A stretch of 64,000 nucleotides of DNA, taken from assembly GCF_000711885.1 (NCBI RefSeq), contig NZ_JONK01000011.1, forward strand, positions 1 to 64,000, read 5' to 3'. The first letter of the stretch is position 1. Each line of letters begins with the position of its first letter. The position numbers were made by a program, and so were the translations under genes. Below, one piece after another: positions 1 through 8,167 of the stretch. A model generated the notes under the pieces. The model was not told the DNA's origin, made no database searches, and was given only the letters and a program-made list of their open reading frames with translations. This DNA comes from Chromobacterium haemolyticum DSM 19808 (lineage in GTDB: Bacteria > Pseudomonadota > Gammaproteobacteria > Burkholderiales > Chromobacteriaceae).

Positions 1-70
1 GGCAAACTTTTCTCGACTAATGTCGCTTGGGTAGGATTTTCTCTTCACCAGCCCATTATCGCTCACAAAA
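1..70. other. Intergenic stretch at the window edge
   Basis: I see no coding region, RNA gene or clear hairpin in these bases. They lie between the left window edge and the repeat fragment that follows azlD, so a neighbouring gene may end or begin just outside the window. Confidence 0.4.
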
Positions 71-90
71 AGATCGTAAACAGGTTCTTA
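71..90 (-). repeat. Terminal fragment of the stop-codon-docked palindromic repeat (copy A)
   Basis: Only the end of the repeat family is present here. On the minus strand it reads TAAGAACCTGTTTACGATCT, where the first three bases are the azlD stop codon. The bases further left do not resemble the rest of the element, so this is either a solo terminus or the remnant of a deleted copy. Other copies are near 33435, 36066, 43036, 50574, 50636 and 61338. Confidence 0.6.
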
Positions 91-399
91 GAGCCAGCGC
101 AGCAAGCCATAGACTATGAAGCTGACCACAATGGCGAGCAGAGTCTTGCCGTTTTTCCACGCCACCGCGACGGCAACCAAGGTGCCGATCAGGTAGGCGT
201 TGCCCAGCGACAGGTCGATGCGTCCGGCGGGAGCCAGGGCCATCGGCACCACCAGCGCCGACAGCACCGCCGCCGGGACATAGTGCAGCGCGCGGTTCAG
301 CCAGTCCGGGAAAGCCAGCCGCTGACCGAACACCAGGAAGCTGGCGCGGATCATCAAGGTGGCCGCCAGCATGCCGAGTATCATCCACCAATGATTCAT
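88..399 (-). CDS. azlD: AzlD-family branched-chain amino acid exporter, small subunit
   Basis: This 103-aa protein is almost entirely hydrophobic, with about four membrane segments, and has the length and composition of AzlD. It is the small partner of AzlC in inner-membrane export of branched-chain amino acids (family knowledge). The ATG overlaps the azlC stop in an ATGA junction, so the pair is translationally coupled. I chose this start over a much longer upstream extension of the same frame because that extension runs antiparallel through azlC without membrane character. The stop TAA directly abuts a dispersed repeat end. Confidence 0.85.
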   Translation of the reverse strand: MNHWWMILGMLAATLMIRASFLVFGQRLAFPDWLNRALHYVPAAVLSALVVPMALAPAGRIDLSLGNAYLIGTLVAVAVAWKNGKTLLAIVVSFIVYGLLRWL

Positions 400-1100
400 G
401 CCGCCTCCTTGCGCTTGCCTTCCAGCAAGAATCCGGCGCCGACGCCCAGCAGCGCCGCCAGCATCAGATCCAGTTTGTAGGGGAGGCCGCGCGCCAACAG
501 CGCGGTCAGGCCGGCTACCGTCGCGGCCGCCAGCGTGGGCCGTTTTTTCAATTGCGGCGCGACGATGGCGGCGAAGGTCGCCACCATGGCGAAGTCCAGC
601 CCCAGTTGCGCCAACCCCGGCACTGAACGTCCCAGCAGCACGCCGGCCAGCGTCCATGCCTGCCAGTTGCCGTACATCGCCAGCGAAGAGCCCAGCCAAT
701 ACCACTGGCCGCCGGCCGCGCCCTGGGTGCGGAAGCGGTGCTCGACCACGGCGAAGGTTTCGTCTGTGAGCCAGAACGCCAGCGGCCAGCGCCAGGCCAG
801 CGGCCATTGCCGCGCGTAAGGCAGCAGGGTGGCGCTGTACAGCGCGTGGCGAAGATTGACCACGAAAGTGGTCAGCCACAGTACCGGCAGCGCGGCGCCG
901 GCCGCCACCAGGCTGACGGCGATGAATTGCGAGGAGCCGGCGAAAACCAGCAGGGACATGGCTTGGGTCGTCAGCGGGCTGAGGCCGGCGGCGATGGCCA
1001 GGGTGCCGAAGATCACGCCGAAGGGCGCGGCGCCTATCAGCATGGGTAGGCTGTCGCGCGCGCCTTGCAATGCCCAGGCGACGGGGGTGGAGCTCGTCAT
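396..1100 (-). CDS. azlC: AzlC-family branched-chain amino acid exporter, large subunit
   Basis: A 234-aa polytopic membrane protein with the AzlC signatures: an N-terminal segment with APFGVIFGTLAI, the motif FAGSSQFIAVSL near residues 53-64 and NLRHALYSA near 82-90, then FWLTDETFA. AzlC works with AzlD to export branched-chain amino acids or their analogues; the exact substrate here is unknown. It precedes azlD with a 4-base overlap and lies 156 bases downstream of an AraC-type regulator gene on the same strand, which may control it. Confidence 0.88.
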   Translation of the reverse strand: MTSSTPVAWALQGARDSLPMLIGAAPFGVIFGTLAIAAGLSPLTTQAMSLLVFAGSSQFIAVSLVAAGAALPVLWLTTFVVNLRHALYSATLLPYARQWPLAWRWPLAFWLTDETFAVVEHRFRTQGAAGGQWYWLGSSLAMYGNWQAWTLAGVLLGRSVPGLAQLGLDFAMVATFAAIVAPQLKKRPTLAAATVAGLTALLARGLPYKLDLMLAALLGVGAGFLLEGKRKEAA

Positions 1101-1256
1101 CGGAACGGGTCCTTGCGGAAACGAAGTCTATTCATCATGCCGCCGAAACCAGTCGTCGTCTTGAACGATTTTGCAGGATGGGTTTGCGCTGTGGCCTGGC
1201 GCTTGCGCACTAGCGCGAGATGGGGCGCTGCGGTGGAGAAAAGCGTGGACAGACGT

Positions 1257-2090
1257 TCAGCGGCGCAGACCCAGCGCGCGTTGATAAGCCGCCGGCGCCA
1301 GCCCCACGGTGTGGCGGAAGGAGCGGGTGAGATGAGCCTGGTCGGCGAAGCCCAGGCTGAGCGCCACCGCGCCGGGCGTCTGGCCCTGAGCCAATAGCTG
1401 GCGCGCGCGGTTGACGCGCAACTGATTGCGCCAGGCCACCGGCGGCAGGCCGAAGTGCTCGCGGAACTGGCGGCATAGTTGCCAAGGCGAGAGCTGGGCC
1501 GCTTCCGCCAGCGCTTGCAGAGACAGGTTCTCGTTGATGGCGTCGGCCAGCATTTGCCGCGCCAGCTCCACCGCGCGCGGAGCGGCCGCGTGCATCTGGC
1601 CGCGCACCTGCATATGGCGTTGCAGCACCGCGCCGAATACCCGCTGCAAGGCGGATTCGCGCAACAGCCGGTCTTGGCTGCCGCGCAGTAGCCGGTGCAA
1701 CTGGTCCAGGCCGACGGCCAGCGTAGCGTCCAGCACCACGGTGTCGCGAAAATAAGGCCGGGCGTGGGCGTCGCCGCTGATGTCGGCGGCCAGCCGCTGG
1801 AGGAAGTCCGCTGATGGATAGAAGCCGCGGTAGGCCCAGCCGCGCGCATCGGCGGTTTCACCGGTATGCACTTCGCCGGGATTGATCAGCACCAGCGCGC
1901 CGACGCCGGCGCGGTGGGTGCCGCCGCGGTGGCGGTAAGACTGTGCGCCCAGGGTTAATGCGTTGACTACGTATTCTTCATGGAAATGGGGCGGAAACAC
2001 GCGCTGGGCGTAGCTGGCGTCCAGGCATTCCAACTGGCCGATATCGTCGGCGCGGAAGAAGTCGGAACGGTCGGACGCCTGATAAGACAT
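1257..2090 (-). CDS. AraC-family transcriptional regulator
   Basis: 277 aa. An N-terminal cupin-type ligand domain (about residues 10-150) carries PPHFHEEYVVNAL and the INPGEVHTGE turn typical of the AraC_binding family. Two helix-turn-helix motifs lie in about residues 175-275 (LSPWQLCRQFREHFG and ALSLGFADQAHLTRSFR). The gene lies between marC (21 bases upstream on the same strand) and azlCD. By analogy with AraC-type regulators next to AzlCD exporters, it probably senses an amino acid or similar small molecule and regulates export. The ligand cannot be read from the sequence. Confidence 0.88.
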   Translation of the reverse strand: MSYQASDRSDFFRADDIGQLECLDASYAQRVFPPHFHEEYVVNALTLGAQSYRHRGGTHRAGVGALVLINPGEVHTGETADARGWAYRGFYPSADFLQRLAADISGDAHARPYFRDTVVLDATLAVGLDQLHRLLRGSQDRLLRESALQRVFGAVLQRHMQVRGQMHAAAPRAVELARQMLADAINENLSLQALAEAAQLSPWQLCRQFREHFGLPPVAWRNQLRVNRARQLLAQGQTPGAVALSLGFADQAHLTRSFRHTVGLAPAAYQRALGLRR

Positions 2091-2111
2091 GGCAGGGCGT
2101 CGCGGCCGGCC

Positions 2112-2756
2112 TCAGGAACCGGCCATGAAGGTGCGGATGCCGGAGCCGACGAATTGCACGCCAATGCAGATCAGCAAGAAACCCATCAGCCGCGTCATCA
2201 CCTCGCGGCCGCCCCGGCCTAGGCGCTGGGCGATCAACTGCGAGGATTGCAGCGTCAACCACATGCCGAAGCAAGTGCCGCCGATGGCGGCGAAGGTCAT
2301 CGCGAAGGCCAGCGCCTTGGCTGGCAGAGTCGTCAGTTCGGCAATCTCCGTGGAAATGCCGATGACCACGGCAATGGTGCCGGGCCCGCTGATGCCGGGC
2401 ATGGCCAGCGGGAAGAAAGCGTAGTCCTCGCGCTCGCCGGTCTTGGGCGCGTTGCCCGGATCCTGCGACAGGAACAGCATGCGGTAGCCAAGCACGGCGA
2501 CGACGAAGCCGCCGGAAATGCGCAGCGCGCCGTAGGAAATGCCGAAAGCGGACATGATCACGTTGCCGGCCAGCAGGCTGACCACCATGATGGCCGCCGC
2601 GAACACGCAGGCGCGGCGCGCCTGGTTGTCGCGCGCAGAGTCCGTCATTTCGCGGGTCAGGGTGATGAACAGCGGAATTTTGGATAGCGGGTTAGTGATG
2701 GTGATCAGGCTGAGTAGCCCGCCGAACAGGAATTGGAGCGACAACGTCTTGAGCAT
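2112..2756 (-). CDS. MarC-family integral membrane protein
   Basis: 214 aa with about six membrane segments. The N-terminus (NPLSKIPLFITLT) and the later segment LAMPGISGPGTIAVVIG are hallmarks of the MarC/NAAT family. Family members are inner-membrane proteins of uncertain transport function; the historical multiple-antibiotic-resistance link is not established. It lies 21 bases upstream of the AraC regulator and in the same direction, so marC-araC is probably one transcript. It diverges from the copper chaperone gene on the other side. Confidence 0.85.
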   Translation of the reverse strand: MLKTLSLQFLFGGLLSLITITNPLSKIPLFITLTREMTDSARDNQARRACVFAAAIMVVSLLAGNVIMSAFGISYGALRISGGFVVAVLGYRMLFLSQDPGNAPKTGEREDYAFFPLAMPGISGPGTIAVVIGISTEIAELTTLPAKALAFAMTFAAIGGTCFGMWLTLQSSQLIAQRLGRGGREVMTRLMGFLLICIGVQFVGSGIRTFMAGS

Positions 2757-2912
2757 GGCACTACGCTGATGAAGCGAACATTACAATGGATGGACGCAGT
2801 CTGCCTGAGGCCGCGGGCCGGTGACAAGGGAAATTCTGCTAGGAGCCCCGCGGCGGGCGCGCGGCATGACATTGGCTGTGGCATTATGCCGCACGGCTGC
2901 TGTGGGCGGCTG

Positions 2913-2921
2913 TGCTAGAGT
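2913..2921 (+). promoter_or_regulatory. Candidate extended -10 promoter for the copper chaperone gene
   Basis: TGCTAGAGT is an extended -10 element (TGn followed by a TATAAT-like hexamer) 24 bases before the ATG. No good -35 is present, which extended -10 promoters can tolerate. It shares CTGTGCTAGA with the lpxC promoter candidate at 34929. Confidence 0.4.
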
Positions 2922-2944
2922 GCGGAAAACCCAAGGAGTTGATT

Positions 2945-3418
2945 ATGCGAAAGACATTGAGCGCCCTGCTGGGCCTGTGCCTGCTGAGCGCCGGAGCGAT
3001 GGCGCACGAATTCAAGCTGGGCGATATCAAGATCGGCCATCCGTGGAGCCGGGCAATGCCGGAAAGCAGCCCCACCGGCGGTGTTTATCTGTCGTTGAAC
3101 AATCAGGGCAAGACCGCCGACAAGCTGCTGTCGGCCAGCACGCCGCGCGCGGCCAAGGCCGAATTGCACACCCATCTCAACGACAAGGGCGTGATGCGCA
3201 TGCGCGAAGTGGCCGGCGGCGTGGCTGTGGCCGCGGGCCAGGAAGTCAAATTCGCGCCCGGCAGCTATCACGTGATGTTGATGGGGCTGAAGCAGCCGCT
3301 GCGCGTGGGCGACCGTTTCCCGCTGACCTTACGGTTCGAGAAGGCGGGCAGCGTAACCGTTGAAGTGGTGGTGGAAGACGGCGTCGCGGCGGCCGCCCCG
3401 GCAGAACACGCGCATTGA
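2945..3418 (+). CDS. Periplasmic copper chaperone of the PCu(A)C family
   Basis: 157 aa with a Sec signal peptide (residues 1 to about 21, ending in AMA before HEF). The mature part has the PCu(A)C fold signatures: HPWSRAMPESSPTGGVYLSL, then ELHTHLNDKGVMRM and YHVMLMGLK, which supply the His/Met ligands for Cu(I). Such proteins deliver copper in the periplasm, usually to the CuA or CuB sites of terminal oxidases. A short His-containing tail (AEHAH) could add metal affinity. AAGGAG lies 8 bases before the chosen ATG, which fixes the start. No oxidase gene is in the window. Confidence 0.9.
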   Translation: MRKTLSALLGLCLLSAGAMAHEFKLGDIKIGHPWSRAMPESSPTGGVYLSLNNQGKTADKLLSASTPRAAKAELHTHLNDKGVMRMREVAGGVAVAAGQEVKFAPGSYHVMLMGLKQPLRVGDRFPLTLRFEKAGSVTVEVVVEDGVAAAAPAEHAH

Positions 3419-3743
3419 TTCGCTAGGCGCGATCGTTTGCTACCGGTAACGTTGCGCCGAAGTTACATCGTGCAGCGCAGCAATCGGCGCGGGCTGGAGT
3501 AAATGCTTTACCCCGAGCCGGCGACTGGGCAGACTTGGCCTCGGGAATGTGTTGCGAACAAGACGTCATTGCCACTGCCGGCGCCCTGAACAAGGTCAAA
3601 ACGCCAAGTCTGCACAAAGAGAGAAACGATGGAGGAGCGGGCGCTTGCGCCCGCACACAACAAAATCCAGGGACGCCGGCAGTTCCTTTCCCCTTCCATG
3701 ATGTATGCTGTCAGCCATCTTGTTGCCGACTGCTTTTTCCCGC
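3419..3743. other. 325-base intergenic region with a long-spaced inverted repeat
   Basis: No convincing gene is present. An exact 11-base inverted repeat, GCAGACTTGGC (3529-3539) and GCCAAGTCTGC (3603-3613), brackets 63 bases. A compact palindrome, GGGCGCTTGCGCCC, lies near 3641-3654. Several short frames are open on both strands but lack ribosome-binding sites. Confidence 0.5.
3529..3613. repeat. Inverted-repeat-bounded segment of 85 bp
   Basis: Perfect 11-bp inverted ends (GCAGACTTGGC and GCCAAGTCTGC) flank 63 unique bases. The layout resembles a very small non-autonomous element or a decayed insertion, but I see only this one copy in the window and no clear target duplication. Confidence 0.35.
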
Positions 3744-4049
3744 ATGACTTCCTCTATTTCCCCCGCCAAAACTCCGCGCCTGAGCATTGAGTACTGCACC
3801 GGATGCCGCTGGCTGCTGCGCGCCGCCTGGATGGCGCAGGAGCTGCTGACCACCTTCGAGAAGGAATTGGCTGAAGTGGCCTTGCGGCCCGGCAGCGGCG
3901 GCGTGTTCCGCGTGGAGCTGGACGGAGAGCTGTTGTGGGACCGCAAGGCCGACGGTGGCTTCCCCGACATCAAGCTGCTGAAGCAGCGGGTGCGCGACCG
4001 GGTGGCGCCGCAGCGTTCGCTGGGTCATAGCGACGGCGCCGTTTCCTGA
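3744..4049 (+). CDS. SelT/SelW/SelH-family (Rdx) thioredoxin-like protein
   Basis: 101 aa. The N-terminal strand is followed by YCTGCRW, the redox CXXC of SelW-like Rdx proteins with cysteine in place of selenocysteine. The remainder (LLTTFEKELAEVALRPGSGGVFRVELDG and DGGFPDIKLLKQRVRD, given here as separate motifs) matches the small beta-alpha-beta fold. Bacterial members are presumed thiol-redox proteins with unknown partners. I chose the second Met (3744) because the 13 upstream codons lack family resemblance. The gene ends 13 bases before dinB and may be cotranscribed with it. Confidence 0.8.
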   Translation: MTSSISPAKTPRLSIEYCTGCRWLLRAAWMAQELLTTFEKELAEVALRPGSGGVFRVELDGELLWDRKADGGFPDIKLLKQRVRDRVAPQRSLGHSDGAVS

Positions 4050-4062
4050 TTCGGCTATCGCC

Positions 4063-5220
4063 ATGAGCGAGCCGCTGCGCAAGATCATCCACGTCGATTG
4101 CGATTGTTTCTACGCCGCGATCGAGATGCGCGACGATCCCGCCTTGCGTCCCTTGCCGCTGGCGGTGGGCGGCCGGCCGGAAAGCCGCGGCGTCATCGCC
4201 ACCTGCAATTACATCGCGCGACGCTACGGCGTGCGCTCGGCGATGTCGTCCGCGCGCGCGCTGCGCTTGTGTCCCGATTTGTTGATCTTGCCGCCTGACA
4301 TGGCGCGCTATCGCGAGGCCAGCCAGAAGATCATGCGCATCTACGAGCGTTACACGCCCTTGATCGAGCCCTTGTCGCTGGACGAGGCCTATCTGGATGT
4401 GACTGGACAGCCGCACGAGCAGGGCAGCGCCACGCGAATGGCGGAGGCGATCCGCCGTCAGATTCGCGAGGAGGTGGGCATCACCGCCTCGGCCGGCATC
4501 GCGCCTAATAAATTCCTGGCCAAGGTGGCCAGTGATTGGAACAAGCCGGACGGGCAATTCCTGATCCGGCCTCAAGATGTGGCCGGCTTCGTCGCCGCCT
4601 TGCCGGTGGAGAAGATACACGGCGTGGGCCGGGTCACCGCGCAGCGGCTGAACGAATTGGGCATCCGGCGTTGCGGCGACATGCTGGCCTGGGAGCTGGC
4701 CGATCTGCTGCGCCACTTCGGCCGTTTCGGCGAGCGCCTCTACGAGCTGGCGCGTGGAGTGGATCCGCGGCCGGTGTCCACTGACCGCAGCCGCAAATCG
4801 ATCAGTGTTGAGGAGACCTACGCGGTGGACCTGCCCGACGCCGCCGCCTGTCTGTCCAAGCTGCCGGAACTGATAGACCGGCTGAGCGCGCGCATCGCGC
4901 GCAGCGGCAACCCCGCGTTCAAAGGCTTGTCGGTCAAGCTCAAGTTCGACGATTTCAGCCAGACCACGGTGGAGCACGCCGGCGGACAGTTGTCGCCGGC
5001 GCGTTTTGGAGAATTGTTGCGGGTGGGGTTCGAGCGGGGCCGGCGGCCGGTGCGCTTGGTGGGCGTCGGCGTCAAGCTGGCGGACGAGCACGACCTGCCG
5101 CGTCAGTTGCGCCTGTTCGGCCGCGACGGCCGTCCGCTGCCGGACCAGCCGGCGGACGCTGTCGCGGGCGAGGCGGAGCCGCCTATGATAGACGCCGACC
5201 AGCCCCCGCAGAACAGATGA
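4063..5220 (+). CDS. dinB: DNA polymerase IV (Y-family translesion polymerase)
   Basis: 385 aa, slightly longer than the usual 350. Catalytic metal ligands are visible as D12 (HVDCDCFYAAIE) and D107-E108 (SLDEAYLDVT). The predicted steric-gate residue is Y17. The palm/fingers are followed by helix-hairpin-helix motifs (KIHGVGRVTAQRLNELGI) and a little-finger domain (SISVEETY onward). The enzyme bypasses damaged template bases at low fidelity. The C-terminus lacks an obvious clamp-binding QLVLGL-like tail, although QLRLFG near residue 345 is a good candidate clamp motif. Convergent with the M16 peptidase gene. Confidence 0.95.
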   Translation: MSEPLRKIIHVDCDCFYAAIEMRDDPALRPLPLAVGGRPESRGVIATCNYIARRYGVRSAMSSARALRLCPDLLILPPDMARYREASQKIMRIYERYTPLIEPLSLDEAYLDVTGQPHEQGSATRMAEAIRRQIREEVGITASAGIAPNKFLAKVASDWNKPDGQFLIRPQDVAGFVAALPVEKIHGVGRVTAQRLNELGIRRCGDMLAWELADLLRHFGRFGERLYELARGVDPRPVSTDRSRKSISVEETYAVDLPDAAACLSKLPELIDRLSARIARSGNPAFKGLSVKLKFDDFSQTTVEHAGGQLSPARFGELLRVGFERGRRPVRLVGVGVKLADEHDLPRQLRLFGRDGRPLPDQPADAVAGEAEPPMIDADQPPQNR

Positions 5221-5242
5221 GGCCAGCCGGCGCAAGGCTGGA

Positions 5243-7978
5243 TCAGGGGCGCTTGAAGTCGCCGGCGTAGACCTGGAGCAGTTGGGCCGGGTTGATGTGT
5301 TTGCGCAGCGCGGCGTTGACCTGCTCCACCGTCAGCGCGGCGATGGCGGTATCCACCTTGGCGTTGAACTCCATGCCGCGGCCGATTTGCAACTGGCCGT
5401 CCAGCGCGCCGCTCAGTGCGCCGTCCTGAGCGCGGGCGATTTCCCTTTCCTGTTGCAGCGCCTTCTTGGCGTCGGCCAGCTCGGTGGCGTTGACGCCGTC
5501 GCGGATGAAGCGCGTCAACTCCTCCGTCACCCCCTGTTTCAATTTTTCCAGATTCTGCGGCGCGTAAATGGCCACCAGGCTCAGGCTGGCCACCGGTTCG
5601 AAGCTGCCTGCCTTGAACTGGCTGCCGGCGTAGTAGCTGATGCCGTCCTTTTGGCGCAGGCGATCCAGCAGCCGTGATTTGACGCCGCCGCCCAGGATCT
5701 TGTTGGCGACCAGCATTGCCGGGTAGTCGGCGTCGCTGTCCCGCATCGCCAACGGCGCGGTGGCCAGGTAGAAGGCGTTGGCTTTGTCCTTGGCCTGCAG
5801 TTGTTGTTGGCCCGGCTTGGCCGGCGGCAGCAAGCTGGGCGCGCGGCTGTACGTCACGGGGCTATTCCAGCCGCCGAACAGCTTTTGCAGCTGGCTTTGC
5901 GCGGCTTTGGCGTCGAAGTCGCCGACGAGGGCGAAGCGGGCGTGGTTGGCGCCGTAGAACTGGCGGTGGAAGCGCTTGAGATCGTCCAGCTTGGCGGTTT
6001 TCAATTCGGCTGCGGCCTCGTCCAGCGTCGGACGGTAGCGCAGATCGCCCTTGCGATAGATGTTGAGCGCCTGGCCAACAGCCTGGGTGGCCATGGCCTG
6101 CGGCTCGTTGCGTTGGGCGTCGATGGCGGTCAGCCCCTCCTTGCGCAGCAGTTCGAATTCCCGTTCCGGGAAACTGGGCTGTTTTAGCAGGTCGGCGATC
6201 AGGTCCAGCAAGGCCGGCAGATACGTGCGGGTGGTTTCAAAGTCCACGTTCACCTCCTGACCGGAGCCGGAGATGCTGAGCTTGGCTTTCAATTGGTCCA
6301 GGCGATTGCTGATTTCTGCGCGGCTGAGCTTGCCGCTGCCGCGTTCCAGCATGTCGGCTGCGAGGCTGGGCACGGCGCCGAGTCCGAACAGGCTTTTCTC
6401 GTCGCCGAAGGCGAGGCTGAAGCTGCCGTTAACGGTTTCTCCGCGGGTTTTCTTGGCCAGCAAGGCCAGTTTGGCGCCGTTGGCGAGCGTCGTTTTCACG
6501 GTGCGGGCGTCGATGTTGGCTGGGCTGGGATCGAAGGCCTCGCCCTGGCTGATTGCTGCGCGGCCCTTGTAGCCGTCCACCAGCTTGGCCACGTCCGGCG
6601 TGGCCGGGATCACGCTGCGGTCCGGTTTGGCGGTGGGCACGAACTGGCCGTAGGTGCGGTTGGACGGCTTGAAGTAGTTCTCCGCGGCCCGTTCCACGTC
6701 TTTGGCGCTTAGCGCCTCGATGCGGTCGCGGGTCAGGAAGAATAGCCGCCAATCTCCCTTGGCGATAGCCTCGGACATTTCCACCGCCAGCTGCTGCGGG
6801 TCGTTAAGGGTCTTGTCGATATCGTTGAGCAGGCTGGCCTTGGCGCGCTTGAGTTCGGCTTCGGTCACCGGCTTGTTCTTGAAGCCCTCGATGGCGGCGA
6901 GCATGGCCTGGCGCGTATCGGCCAGTTTCTGGCCCTTGTTCAACTCTGCCCAAAAAATGATGTAGCCGGGTTCTGCCAGCGCGAACGGCCAGGCCTCGAC
7001 GCCGACGGCTTTCTTGCCGCCCACCAGCGCCTGGTACAGCCGGCCGTTGGGGGTGCTGGCCAGGATGTCGGCCAGGACGAGGATGGCCGCCGCGTCCGGG
7101 TGGCTGCCGGCGGAGATCGGGTACAGCACCGCGGCCAGTTGGGTGTCGCCGACGCGCTCCACCGTCAGCTCACGCGCGCCGTCGCGCTGCGGTTCCTCGG
7201 TCCAGGTTGGCGTCAGTTGGCGCTGCGGCTTGGCGATCTTGCCGAATGTCTGCCGGACGACGTCCAGCGTCGCCGCCGGGTCGAACTTGCCGCTGATCAT
7301 CAGTACCGCATTGTCCGGCTGATAGTACTTGCGGTAGAAGGCCTGCAGATTGTCGATGCGGACTTTCTCCACGTCCGAGCGCGCGCCTATGGTGTTGTGG
7401 CCGTAGTTGTGCCAGTCGTAGCTGACCGCGGTCATCTGCTTCCACAGCACGCGGCGGGGATTATTCTCCCCCATCTCCATTTCATTGCGCACCACCGAGA
7501 ACTCGGTGTCCAGATCGCTTCTGGCGATCTTGCTGTTGACCATGCGGTCTGCTTCCATCTCCAGCGCCCAGCGAAGGTTGTCGTCGTTGGCTGGGAAGGT
7601 TTCGTAGTAGTTGGTGCGATCCAGGAAGGTGGTGCCGTTGAACTGCATGCCGCGCTTGCCCAGTTCCTGCATCAGGTTGCCGCTGGTGGGCGTGCCCTTG
7701 AACAGCATGTGCTCCAGCAAATGGGCCATGCCGGTTTCGCCGTAGCTTTCGTGGCGGCTGCCCACCAGATAGGTGATGTTGACGGTGGTGGTGGGCTTGG
7801 AGGCGTCCGGGGCCAGCAGGACCCGCAGGCCGTTGGGCAACCGGTATTCGGTGATGCCTTCCACGCTGGTGTAGGCTTGCAGCTGGCTTTGGCTGGCGGA
7901 GACGGGTTCGGCGGCGATGGCCGGCAGGGCGTGGCCCAGGGACAGGGCGAGCAGCAGGCTCAGGGTCTTGATGCGCAT
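5243..7978 (-). CDS. Periplasmic M16-family zinc metallopeptidase (two-domain pitrilysin type)
   Basis: 911 aa with a Sec signal peptide (about residues 1-22, ending AIAA). The N-terminal M16 domain has the inverted zinc motif H86-L-L-E89-H90 (GMAHLLEHMLFKG) and a downstream acidic ligand region (RNEMEMGENNP). The second half (from about residue 490) repeats the fold without the HXXEH motif, as is normal for pitrilysin-like and PqqL-like enzymes. It probably degrades peptides in the periplasm. It is monocistronic and convergent with dinB; a 6-bp stem at 5223-5241 lies between them, without a T-tract. Confidence 0.9.
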   Translation of the reverse strand: MRIKTLSLLLALSLGHALPAIAAEPVSASQSQLQAYTSVEGITEYRLPNGLRVLLAPDASKPTTTVNITYLVGSRHESYGETGMAHLLEHMLFKGTPTSGNLMQELGKRGMQFNGTTFLDRTNYYETFPANDDNLRWALEMEADRMVNSKIARSDLDTEFSVVRNEMEMGENNPRRVLWKQMTAVSYDWHNYGHNTIGARSDVEKVRIDNLQAFYRKYYQPDNAVLMISGKFDPAATLDVVRQTFGKIAKPQRQLTPTWTEEPQRDGARELTVERVGDTQLAAVLYPISAGSHPDAAAILVLADILASTPNGRLYQALVGGKKAVGVEAWPFALAEPGYIIFWAELNKGQKLADTRQAMLAAIEGFKNKPVTEAELKRAKASLLNDIDKTLNDPQQLAVEMSEAIAKGDWRLFFLTRDRIEALSAKDVERAAENYFKPSNRTYGQFVPTAKPDRSVIPATPDVAKLVDGYKGRAAISQGEAFDPSPANIDARTVKTTLANGAKLALLAKKTRGETVNGSFSLAFGDEKSLFGLGAVPSLAADMLERGSGKLSRAEISNRLDQLKAKLSISGSGQEVNVDFETTRTYLPALLDLIADLLKQPSFPEREFELLRKEGLTAIDAQRNEPQAMATQAVGQALNIYRKGDLRYRPTLDEAAAELKTAKLDDLKRFHRQFYGANHARFALVGDFDAKAAQSQLQKLFGGWNSPVTYSRAPSLLPPAKPGQQQLQAKDKANAFYLATAPLAMRDSDADYPAMLVANKILGGGVKSRLLDRLRQKDGISYYAGSQFKAGSFEPVASLSLVAIYAPQNLEKLKQGVTEELTRFIRDGVNATELADAKKALQQEREIARAQDGALSGALDGQLQIGRGMEFNAKVDTAIAALTVEQVNAALRKHINPAQLLQVYAGDFKRP

Positions 7979-8120
7979 GCGTTGGCGTTTCCTCTGCGTA
8001 GATGAGGGCGGCGGCGCGCGGCGGCGCCGGAATTCTATAGGCTTGCGATTTTGCTTGCTTTCGTCAAGCCGGAAGCATTTCTGGCATGACGTCAGTCGCG
8101 TGCAGACAGAATAGGCCGGC

Positions 8121-8145
8121 GCGGCGGGGAATTGGTTCCCGCCGC
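8121..8145 (-). terminator. Stem-loop downstream of rodA
   Basis: GCGGCGGG and CCCGCCGC form a perfect 8-bp stem with a 9-base loop, 22 bases beyond the rodA stop in the direction of transcription. There is no U-tract on the minus strand, so this may be an mRNA 3'-end hairpin rather than a classical intrinsic terminator. Confidence 0.4.
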
Positions 8146-8167
8146 GGGGTTTGGAAAGAGAAGGTTC

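Noticed and set aside
3629-3790. 53-codon frame with ATGGAGGAG overlapping the SelW-like gene start
   Set aside because: No upstream ribosome site, no recognisable features and overlap with a supported gene.
3970-5235. Long open frame antisense to dinB, and similar ones antisense to gatA (14579-15994), ftsI (19671-21185), murF (23079-24236) and murC (29120-30553)
   Set aside because: They mirror strongly conserved genes, have His/Arg/Gln/Gly-rich composition typical of GC-rich antisense frames, and lack ribosome sites and family motifs.
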